From an uncultured Armatimonadota bacterium (GTDB taxonomy: Bacteria > Armatimonadota > Armatimonadia > Armatimonadales > Armatimonadaceae): a DNA stretch of 6,793 nucleotides. Location: positions 1 through 6,793 of the forward strand of contig CAIYBQ010000504.1 of NCBI GenBank assembly GCA_903924445.1, written 5' to 3'. A model generated the notes under the pieces. That model was not told the origin of the DNA. It did no database searches and saw only the letters and a program-made list of their open reading frames with translations. Both the position numbers and the translations under genes were made by a program. The stretch's first letter is position 1. Each line of letters starts with the position of its first letter. This document shows, piece after piece, positions 1 through 5,437 of the stretch.

Positions 1-1514
1 ACTTGCGGAATGCTGCCGATTTGGTAAAGGCCGTGGTCAAAGCCGATTCCAGCAATCGCTCCCTGAAGGACAAAGCCAATCAGGAAGATGCCGTGTGCCA
101 TGAACTTCTGGTTGATGATGGTGTGAATGAAGATGGCTTCGGCGGCGAGGATAAACAGCTGCGGGAGGGAGATACCAAAGCCATAGGTGAAGTAGAGCGC
201 GAGGTTTGTATCCGGGCTACCCTTGATGATCTGGAGAAGCAGACATCCAGCGATCACAACCAGTGTTGTCGTGACCAGCATCAGTGCGAGGGCGACAAAC
301 TTACCAACCGCAACCGCGGAGCTGCGCGTTGGCAGAGCATCCATGATCTGGTCGCAGCGAACCCCACGCTCACGCCATACAAGCTCACCCGCATAAAACG
401 TGATCAGGATGACGTAGAACAGCATAAAGCTAGTGAAACCAGTTTCGACCATAATCCGCGTTACAGGGAGGACGGCATTGTCAAATGTCTTGTCAGCATT
501 CCAGACGTTGATTGTCAGGAGCATCAGGCCGGCGACCATGATGATTTTGTAGGTCACGCCCTTGACGATGTCGCTGTAGGTTGCCCGGGCGATACTCAGC
601 ATTGATGCTAAAAAGGTTAGCGGCTGAGTAGGGTAGACGGGCAGGCTGGTTTCGATAATCGGTGTGTTGGTGGCTCCCTTGGATTTACCCTTGGATGCTT
701 TGCTTGCCTGGCCGGCACGGGATGACTTGAATTGAAAGGTTCGGAAGCCACCCGCTAAGAGTGCTGCCGAGATTGCTACCCAGATGGAACGGTTGACAAG
801 CAGTGATCCTGCAAGCGTAATCTGCCTTGTGTTCTTCTCAAAGACGGTCCAGTAGCGGGCATCGTAGCGCATCGCAGCGAGGCCAAACGGGTCGAGGAGC
901 GCTCCGATGTAGCGGTTGTCCATGCTTTGGATGAGCGTCTGGCTGGCTGCGTAGCCAACGAAGAGGCAGACACCCATGATGTAAATCGCCATCACGGAGC
1001 GGCTTGCCGCACCAAAAACGAAGAAGAGTGCACCGGTGAGTATGAGGTTGGGGACAAGCAGTGCGGTGTAGAGATTCAGGTAAGTCCGGATATCAAAGGG
1101 TGCCAGGACATTTGGATCGACCCACGGCATCACAGAGCCAATCATCATCCCAAGTGGTAGAGCCATAAAGACGAGGAAGGACAGGAGGAGGCTGCCGATG
1201 TAGCGGCCGAAGTAGTAGTCCTGCTTGCGCATCCCGGTGGCAAACAAAATGTCATGCGTCCCGGTCTCAAAGTCGCGCTGAATCGCCGTGCCGACAAGTG
1301 CCGCGGAAATAATCGATCCAAGAGCCGCGATAATCGTCAGGATCATCGCCGCCATGCCAGGACTGGTTGCCTTGATTGGGCCATCGCCACCACCGACCTG
1401 CACAAAGTCCGTCGCGACCACACAAAAGCTCATGATGGCCAGAATCAGCACAAACATCCACGTGCTGATCTGTCTCAGACGGAACCGTAGTTCGAATAAG
1501 ATGATGGCTTTCAT
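1..1514 (-). CDS. ABC-2 type permease subunit, partial; probably the N-terminal part of a permease/M1-aminopeptidase fusion
   Basis: This is the membrane subunit of an ABC exporter. The frame is open for 504 codons from the ATG at 1514 and leaves the window without a stop. Hydrophobic segments lie near residues 19-35, 53-78, 106-128, 147-168, 172-190 and 242-256. A Lys/Ser-rich soluble linker follows at about 263-281. A second membrane block has segments near 321-336, 360-376, 403-428, 445-465 and 472-490. FATGMRKQDYYFGRYIG (91-107) matches the loop between early helices of ABC-2 permeases. YAGELVWRER (374-383), followed by DQIMDALP (388-395), is characteristic of proteins annotated as ABC permease/M1 family aminopeptidase (about 1100-1200 residues in that family). 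The peptidase HExxH site would lie outside the window, so the fusion is an inference. The ATG overlaps the stop of the upstream ATPase (ATGA), so translation is probably coupled. The substrate is unknown. Confidence 0.85.
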   Translation of the reverse strand, partial: MKAIILFELRFRLRQISTWMFVLILAIMSFCVVATDFVQVGGGDGPIKATSPGMAAMILTIIAALGSIISAALVGTAIQRDFETGTHDILFATGMRKQDYYFGRYIGSLLLSFLVFMALPLGMMIGSVMPWVDPNVLAPFDIRTYLNLYTALLVPNLILTGALFFVFGAASRSVMAIYIMGVCLFVGYAASQTLIQSMDNRYIGALLDPFGLAAMRYDARYWTVFEKNTRQITLAGSLLVNRSIWVAISAALLAGGFRTFQFKSSRAGQASKASKGKSKGATNTPIIETSLPVYPTQPLTFLASMLSIARATYSDIVKGVTYKIIMVAGLMLLTINVWNADKTFDNAVLPVTRIMVETGFTSFMLFYVILITFYAGELVWRERGVRCDQIMDALPTRSSAVAVGKFVALALMLVTTTLVVIAGCLLLQIIKGSPDTNLALYFTYGFGISLPQLFILAAEAIFIHTIINQKFMAHGIFLIGFVLQGAIAGIGFDHGLYQIGSIPQ

Positions 1515-2380
1515 TTGGCGCCATCCGCTGTGAACAGGAAGTATGCATCCTCAAGGCCGGGTTTGACGGCATCAAATCCTGCAGGACACTCATCCGCGGT
1601 AACGGTCACAACCGGCTTTCCGGCAACGAGGCGCTTCGAGACAACCTGCAGGGTTTTCTCGATTTCACCAAGCTCATGCTTTCCAACGGTGCGGCGGAAC
1701 AGCTTTCCGCTGACATCGGCGATGACAGTTTCTGGCGTCCCGTGCGCGACGACACGTCCTTTGGCGATGATGGCAACGCGCTCACAGAGCTCTTGGACAT
1801 CTTCAACAATGTGCGTCGAAAGGATGACTGCCGCGCGTTCACCTGCTTCGGCGAGGAGGTTTAGGAAGCGGTTTCGCTCCGTAGGGTCAAGGCCGGCTGT
1901 GGGTTCATCCACGATGATAACGCCCGGGTTTCCGACAAGCGCAATCGCAATCCCGAGGCGTTGTTTCATGCCTCCGGAGTAGCCACCAACGGCCTTTTTA
2001 CGCGCATCCCAGAGGTTTACCTGTCGCAGAAGCGTCTCCGTAAGCTCTTTACGCTCTTTCGAATTCTTGATGCCTTTGAGCTCGGCGAAGTGGTCAAGCG
2101 TTGCCTCGCCGCTGAGCGTTGGGTAGAAGCCAAACTCCTGTGGGAGGTAGCCAAGCGTTGCGCGCATCGCGTCTTTCTGGCGGATGACATCCACTCCATT
2201 TAGCAAAACGCTGCCGCTGTCCGGCTCCTGCAGGGTGGCGATTGTGCGCATTAACGATGATTTTCCGGCGCCATTTGGCCCAAGGAGTCCATAGAGTCCA
2301 ACCGGGATGGAAAGGCTTACATTGTCAAGAGCATGGACACCATTTGGGTAGGTTTTCGAGATGTTGGAGATTTCAATCAT
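1511..2380 (-). CDS. ABC transporter ATP-binding protein (ABC-2 exporter ATPase)
   Basis: A 289-residue cytoplasmic ATPase that powers the adjacent permease. All nucleotide-binding motifs are present in order: Walker A GPNGAGKS (34-41), Q-loop Gln81 in LPQEFGFYP, signature SGGMK (135-139), Walker B VIIVDEP (154-160), D-loop GLDP (163-166) and switch His190 in STH. The SGGMKQR form of the signature and the C-terminal LEDAYF (277-281 region) are usual for the CcmA/NatA-like ABC-2 exporter ATPases. I chose the ATG at 2380 because MIEISNISKTY is the normal family N-terminus. The frame remains open upstream to a TTG at 2485, but those 35 residues look like non-coding sequence and contain the likely promoter. 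No strong Shine-Dalgarno sequence precedes the ATG. It is the first gene of the operon and ends with an ATGA overlap into the permease gene. Confidence 0.95.
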   Translation of the reverse strand: MIEISNISKTYPNGVHALDNVSLSIPVGLYGLLGPNGAGKSSLMRTIATLQEPDSGSVLLNGVDVIRQKDAMRATLGYLPQEFGFYPTLSGEATLDHFAELKGIKNSKERKELTETLLRQVNLWDARKKAVGGYSGGMKQRLGIAIALVGNPGVIIVDEPTAGLDPTERNRFLNLLAEAGERAAVILSTHIVEDVQELCERVAIIAKGRVVAHGTPETVIADVSGKLFRRTVGKHELGEIEKTLQVVSKRLVAGKPVVTVTADECPAGFDAVKPGLEDAYFLFTADGAK

Positions 2381-2468
2381 GGTTTGTGCTTTCACGAATC
2401 GCAGGTCGGCATTGCGATGGAAATTGTGTTTTTCGGCTTTGCTAACACGACAAATTGGCCTATATTTC

Positions 2469-2497
2469 CATACAGCGTACAGCAATCATGGTGTCAA
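2469..2497 (-). promoter_or_regulatory. Candidate promoter for the ABC exporter operon
   Basis: Read on the minus strand, a perfect TTGACA -35 box (2497 to 2492) is followed after 17 bases by TGTATG (2474 to 2469). That hexamer matches the TATAAT consensus at only three of six positions. It lies about 90 bases upstream of the ATPase ATG, a normal leader length. The -35 box and spacing are good and the -10 is poor, so the promoter may need an activator or may not be real. Confidence 0.35.
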
Positions 2498-2508
2498 GTC
2501 GACCATGA
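2486..2508. promoter_or_regulatory. Inverted repeat over the -35 box, candidate operator
   Basis: TCATGGT (2486-2492) and ACCATGA (2502-2508) form a perfect 7-base inverted repeat around a 9-base spacer. The dyad centre at 2497 coincides with the TTGACA box of the leftward promoter candidate. Position and size suit a dimeric repressor site. No regulator gene is visible in the window, so the protein that binds it is unknown. Confidence 0.4.
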
Positions 2509-2555
2509 CATCGCTTTGCAAACTGCGTGCATCCAGCACCTGTATGACTTCCATC

Positions 2556-2577
2556 CCGGTATGATGCCGGTGTGATG
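2556..2577. repeat. Short tandem direct repeat, 11 bases x 2
   Basis: CCGGTATGATG (2556-2566) is followed directly by CCGGTGTGATG (2567-2577), with one mismatch. It lies in the divergent intergenic region between the two dyads. It could be a pair of protein sites or chance; no family is recognised. Confidence 0.35.
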
Positions 2578-2595
2578 TGTTTCAAGTTAGGGTGT

Positions 2596-2612
2596 CATTT
2601 GGCATCCAAATG
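2596..2612. promoter_or_regulatory. 17-base palindrome, candidate operator for the rightward unit
   Basis: CATTTGG (2596-2602), CAT, CCAAATG (2606-2612) is a perfect 7-base inverted repeat with a 3-base centre. No T-run follows it on either strand, so it is not an intrinsic terminator. It lies 134 bases upstream of the glycosyltransferase start. A transcription-factor site is the simplest reading. Its sequence differs from the dyad at 2486-2508, so a different protein would be expected. Confidence 0.4.
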
Positions 2613-2734
2613 TCTGTCGAGTCAATCCAAGAATAGCATCCAGACGGATTCACACGAGCACCATTGCCTAGGTGAAGATTTGATTAAGATGACCGGGATG
2701 GTTGTGCCTTTGGATTCCATTGCCGGGTGCATGT

Positions 2735-2738
2735 GGAG
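2735..2738 (+). promoter_or_regulatory. Ribosome binding site fixing a TTG start
   Basis: GGAG lies 7 bases before the TTG at 2746. The same frame has a TGA at 2740-2742 just upstream, so no earlier start is possible, and the first ATG downstream would remove the start of the Rossmann-like fold. This site is the main support for the TTG start of the glycosyltransferase. Confidence 0.7.
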
Positions 2739-2745
2739 CTGAGAT

Positions 2746-3786
2746 TTGCAAAGTAACGCAACGCCCCCGAAGCTGACATTGGTTACACCGGTCTGGAACA
2801 AGGCTGGTTATGTTGGCCGCATGATTGCATCGGTACGTGCCCAGACATTTACGGATTGGGAGCTGATTATCATCGATGATGGTTCATCCGATGGCTCGCT
2901 CCTTGAAGTCGAGCGCGCAGCAGGCGGTGATGGTCGTATCCGGTGGTATTCACAAGCAAATGCCGGGGTTTGCGCTGCGCGGAACAATGGCTATTCTTAC
3001 GCAACGCCTGGGACGGAGTTTGTCCAGTTTCCTGACTCGGATGACATGTTGGAACCGACGATGTTGGCTGAGTCCATCGCCACTCTAGATGCCAATCCGC
3101 AGGCGGTTTTGGCATATTGCAAGTATCAGGCTGTCGGTCCGGATGATGCTCCCATTCATTTTCCGTATGACAGGCGAATGGTTCCGGCTGGTCCATTTGT
3201 ACGGTCACAACCTGATACAGAACCAATTACGCAGCTTGAGAGTGTCGTTACCTGGGCACCGCTGACGGAGCCCGTTTGCATGATGCGCCGTTCGGCCTTT
3301 GATGCATCTTTGCAGTGGGATCTACACCTTGGACAACATGGCGAAGGGGTCTTGTTGTTTACGGATATGGCACTGCGCGGCGACCTAGTTTTCATCAACA
3401 AGCCGCTTTACCTGTATCGGCAGTATGGAGTGCAGAGCACATCGGATGCGCCTAAGCTTGCTCGCCAGGAGCGAAAAACAACGCTGCAGCTCTTGGTATG
3501 GCCGGGGGATGAAGGTCATCGGAGACGAGTACGGCGCGCGATGTTGTTTGCGGAGGGGCCTGCCCGCGGAATCCGGGGTGTGGAGCGAGGCATTGAACTG
3601 CTTCGTTCAGGTCGTATCTCTGAGGGGCTTCGGATTGCCGCTGCCGGTTTAGCCCGCTGGTGGATGGCGATTCTGTTTCCAGCTGCGTTTTTGGGTCGCC
3701 TCGAGCGTGAGTGCTATGCATATCTGCATGCGCAGGGCATCGATTGGAAACCGGCGGACGCGTGGAGACTTGGGAGATCTAAATGA
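2746..3786 (+). CDS. Family 2 glycosyltransferase (GT-A fold)
   Basis: A 346-residue protein predicted to transfer a sugar from a nucleotide-sugar donor to an unknown acceptor. The N-terminal domain shows LTLVTPVWNKAGYVGRMIAS (10-29), DWELIIIDDGSSDGS (37-51) and AGVCAARNNGY (73-83), the usual nucleotide-binding pattern of GT2 enzymes. PDSDD (96-100) is the metal-binding DxD motif. The acceptor-side segment HGEGVLLFTDMALRGDL (198-214) precedes LYLYRQYGVQSTSD, a familiar GT2 ending. In this segment the common Glu-Asp pair reads Glu200-Gly201, so the usual acidic catalytic base may be missing or displaced. The last 100 residues are basic, with one hydrophobic patch (about 303-317) that may bind the membrane. 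The start codon is TTG. The stop overlaps the sulfatase ATG (ATGA). The specific sugar and pathway cannot be told from sequence. Confidence 0.9.
   Translation: MQSNATPPKLTLVTPVWNKAGYVGRMIASVRAQTFTDWELIIIDDGSSDGSLLEVERAAGGDGRIRWYSQANAGVCAARNNGYSYATPGTEFVQFPDSDDMLEPTMLAESIATLDANPQAVLAYCKYQAVGPDDAPIHFPYDRRMVPAGPFVRSQPDTEPITQLESVVTWAPLTEPVCMMRRSAFDASLQWDLHLGQHGEGVLLFTDMALRGDLVFINKPLYLYRQYGVQSTSDAPKLARQERKTTLQLLVWPGDEGHRRRVRRAMLFAEGPARGIRGVERGIELLRSGRISEGLRIAAAGLARWWMAILFPAAFLGRLERECYAYLHAQGIDWKPADAWRLGRSK
3772..3776 (+). promoter_or_regulatory. Ribosome binding site of the sulfatase gene, inside the glycosyltransferase gene
   Basis: GGGAG lies 6 bases before the ATG at 3783 and is contained in the last codons of the upstream gene. 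With the ATGA overlap it supports the chosen start and coupled translation. Confidence 0.65.
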
Positions 3787-5078
3787 AGCAATCCAACGTC
3801 CTTGTCATCATCACCGATGACCACCGCCACGATGCGCTCGGCTGCGCGGGAAACCGCCTTGCTGTCACGCCAAATCTTGATGCCATCGCGGCAAAGGGCG
3901 TGCGGTTTACACAGGCGATAGCGACGACGGCGATTTGTTGTGCGAGCCGGTCCGCGATTTACACTGGGATGTACAACCGTCGCAACGGTGTTCATGACTT
4001 TGCGACGGAAATCCGGCCGGCAGATTTCGCCGATGCCTATTTTGCGCGTCTTCGAAAAGCGGGTTGGTTTACCGGTTATGTTGGCAAGTGGGGCGTCGCG
4101 GATAGTAAGCCACAGCCTAAGTCACAATTCGATGTCTGGTCAGGTTTCCCCGGGCAGGGTTTCTATTGGAACAAGCATCCGAAGACAGGCCAGCGCATCC
4201 ACATGACCGACCTCCAGACAGAGCAGTGTCTGGATTTTCTAAAAGCGGTTCCAGCGGGCAAGGCATGGAATCTAACGGTTGCGTTCAAGGCACCGCATGC
4301 TGAGGATGGCCATCCGCGTCAGTTCGTGCCGCAGGAGCGCTACGAGAGCTACTTGTCCAGTGTGTCTGTGGATGTGGATTCTGGCAGTGATTTCGCTCAG
4401 CTACCGGCCCATCTTCGTAGCTCGGAGGGCCGCGAGCGCTGGAAAGCCCGCTTTGCCGATGCCGACAAGGGCGTCCAAATGGTCAAGGACTATTACCGGT
4501 TGATTGCCGGTGTGGATGAGGCCATCGGGAGCATTTTGCAGGAAGTCGCGAGGCGCGGCGAAGCAGACAACACGGTTGTTGTGGTTGTTGGTGACAACGG
4601 GATGATGCTTGGAGAGCACGGCTTGGCAGATAAGTGGTTTCCCTATGAAGTCTCTGCCCGTGTTCCGTTGATTGTGATGGATCCACGAATGCAGTCAGCT
4701 GAGCGTGGCAAAGTGTCTGATTGCCTTACGGCTAATATTGATGTTTCGGCAACCGTATTGGAGTGTTGTGGCCTGCGCCCGGGGAGGCGTGTTCAAGGGA
4801 AAGCGCTTATCAAGCGGGGACGGCTTGCATCAACGAGCCGCAAGTGGATGTATTACGAGCATCATTTTAAACACGATGGCATCGCCCGCAGTGAAGGGAT
4901 TCGAAACCAGCGCGAGGCTTACTTTTGGTATCCGGACTTTCCCGATGCCGGCGAGTTTCTGTTTGATTTGCGGCGTGACCCGGGTCAGCTCAATAACTTG
5001 GCCAGTACGCCCGCGGGGCGCAAGCGGTGCTTGGCGCTGCGTCCGGTGCTTGATGTCTATCGAACAAACGCAGGCTAA
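3783..5078 (+). CDS. Sulfatase, formylglycine-dependent type (S1 family), no signal peptide
   Basis: A 431-residue member of the alkaline phosphatase superfamily, predicted to hydrolyse a sulfate ester. Visible active-site elements are TDDHR with metal ligands Asp12-Asp13, signature CCASR (52-56) with Cys52 as the residue to be converted to formylglycine, Lys102 in GKWG, His172 in KAPH, Asp271-Asn272 in GDNGMMLGEHG, and Lys284 before YEVSARVPLIV. The C-terminal region has the usual sulfatase ending, FLFDLRRDPGQLNNLAS (392-408). Two oddities stand out. The position after GKW is Gly104, where arylsulfatases carry a conserved His, and the signature has Ala instead of Pro, a permitted variant. 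The fold begins directly at residue 5 with no signal peptide, so the enzyme should stay in the cytoplasm, unlike many polysaccharide-degrading sulfatases. Its coupling to a glycosyltransferase gene suggests a sulfated glycan or lipid intermediate as substrate, which is inference. No maturase gene is in the window. Confidence 0.92.
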   Translation: MKQSNVLVIITDDHRHDALGCAGNRLAVTPNLDAIAAKGVRFTQAIATTAICCASRSAIYTGMYNRRNGVHDFATEIRPADFADAYFARLRKAGWFTGYVGKWGVADSKPQPKSQFDVWSGFPGQGFYWNKHPKTGQRIHMTDLQTEQCLDFLKAVPAGKAWNLTVAFKAPHAEDGHPRQFVPQERYESYLSSVSVDVDSGSDFAQLPAHLRSSEGRERWKARFADADKGVQMVKDYYRLIAGVDEAIGSILQEVARRGEADNTVVVVVGDNGMMLGEHGLADKWFPYEVSARVPLIVMDPRMQSAERGKVSDCLTANIDVSATVLECCGLRPGRRVQGKALIKRGRLASTSRKWMYYEHHFKHDGIARSEGIRNQREAYFWYPDFPDAGEFLFDLRRDPGQLNNLASTPAGRKRCLALRPVLDVYRTNAG

Positions 5079-5133
5079 TGCCAAGCTTGGATTGCTGCTC
5101 TAAGGGCGCCGTCCAAACGAACGGTTTGTTGAC

Positions 5134-5170
5134 ACAAAAAAACACCCGGGACCAAGTGGCTCCGGGTGTT
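5134..5170 (-). terminator. Rho-independent terminator of the leftward lipoprotein unit
   Basis: Arms AACACCCGG (5141-5149) and CCGGGTGTT (5162-5170) form a perfect 9-base GC-rich stem with a 12-base loop. On the minus strand the stem is followed by seven T residues (5142 to 5136). It begins 12 bases after the lipoprotein stop codon. In the plus direction the hairpin lacks a T-run, so it probably does not stop the sulfatase transcript efficiently. Confidence 0.85.
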
Positions 5171-5181
5171 ACCGTTTCTGC

Positions 5182-5376
5182 TTAGCGTCGCATCATCCCG
5201 CCGGGGCCGCCTTGTCCACCGGGGCGCTGCTGGCGGTTTGTCGCATCCTGCTTCATCCGCTCCTGATAGCGCTGCACATTCTGTGGGCTTGAGGATGCGG
5301 TTTCTTCTTTCTTTGCACATCCTGCAAACAATCCGGCAGCGACAACGATGGCGAGGCCAAGGGTGATTTGTTTCAT
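5182..5376 (-). CDS. Small lipoprotein with Gly/Pro/Arg-rich tail, function unknown
   Basis: A 64-residue protein. Residues 1-20 form a lipoprotein signal peptide: Lys2, a hydrophobic stretch, then LFAGC with Cys20 as the predicted lipidated residue (Phe at -3 is slightly unusual). The mature part of about 45 residues starts with AKKEE. It then has a Gln/Arg-rich, probably helical stretch (32-50) and ends RPGGQGGPGGMMRR (51-64), flexible and positively charged. I chose the ATG at 5376 because it gives a normal signal peptide; the frame stays open to an ATG at 5421, but that would add 15 residues before the signal. No good Shine-Dalgarno sequence precedes 5376. The gene lies 61 bases after the FG-GAP/UnbV gene on the same strand and is followed by a strong terminator, so it is probably last in that unit. 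No family with known function is recognised. Confidence 0.8.
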   Translation of the reverse strand: MKQITLGLAIVVAAGLFAGCAKKEETASSSPQNVQRYQERMKQDATNRQQRPGGQGGPGGMMRR

Positions 5377-5383
5377 AATCATC

Positions 5384-5389
5384 ACTATA
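5384..5389 (-). promoter_or_regulatory. Candidate -10 element just before the lipoprotein start
   Basis: On the minus strand, TATAGT (one mismatch from TATAAT) ends 7 bases before the ATG at 5376. Transcription from it would begin at or next to the start codon, giving a leaderless mRNA, which would also explain the missing ribosome binding site. No -35 box is seen at the usual spacing, so this is tentative. Confidence 0.25.
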
Positions 5390-5437
5390 GCGGGGGATTT
5401 CCTACCCCGTGCTTGATGCATCCTCCGGATGAATCGA

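Larger units (their letters stand above)
2381..2745. other. Divergent intergenic region (365 bases)
   Basis: This region separates the leftward ABC operon from the rightward glycosyltransferase-sulfatase pair and should carry the promoters of both. I can see a TTGACA box facing left, a 7-9-7 inverted repeat on top of it, a short imperfect direct repeat, a 17-base palindrome, and the glycosyltransferase ribosome binding site at the right end. I see no convincing sigma-70 promoter facing right and no RNA gene. Open frames crossing it have no recognisable protein features. Confidence 0.7.

Noticed and set aside
3..605. 200-codon open frame on the plus strand
   Set aside because: It lies antisense to the permease gene. 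Its product is hydrophilic and shows no domain, while the minus-strand frame gives well-formed membrane segments and family motifs over 504 codons.
2381..2485. N-terminal extension of the ATPase to a TTG at 2485
   Set aside because: The 35 extra residues do not fit the family and would lie immediately downstream of the candidate promoter. MIEISNISKTY is the standard N-terminus.
2666..2686. TTGCCT ... TAAGAT as a rightward promoter for the glycosyltransferase
   Set aside because: The spacer is only 15 bases and both hexamers match poorly, so I do not report it as a promoter.
5114..5128. CAAAC-GAACG-GTTTG hairpin after the sulfatase stop
   Set aside because: A 5-base AT-rich stem with no T-run is too weak to call a plus-strand terminator.
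5377..5421. Longer start (ATG at 5421) for the small lipoprotein
   Set aside because: A GGAGG sequence touches this ATG with no spacing, and the 15 extra residues would precede and spoil a normal lipoprotein signal peptide.
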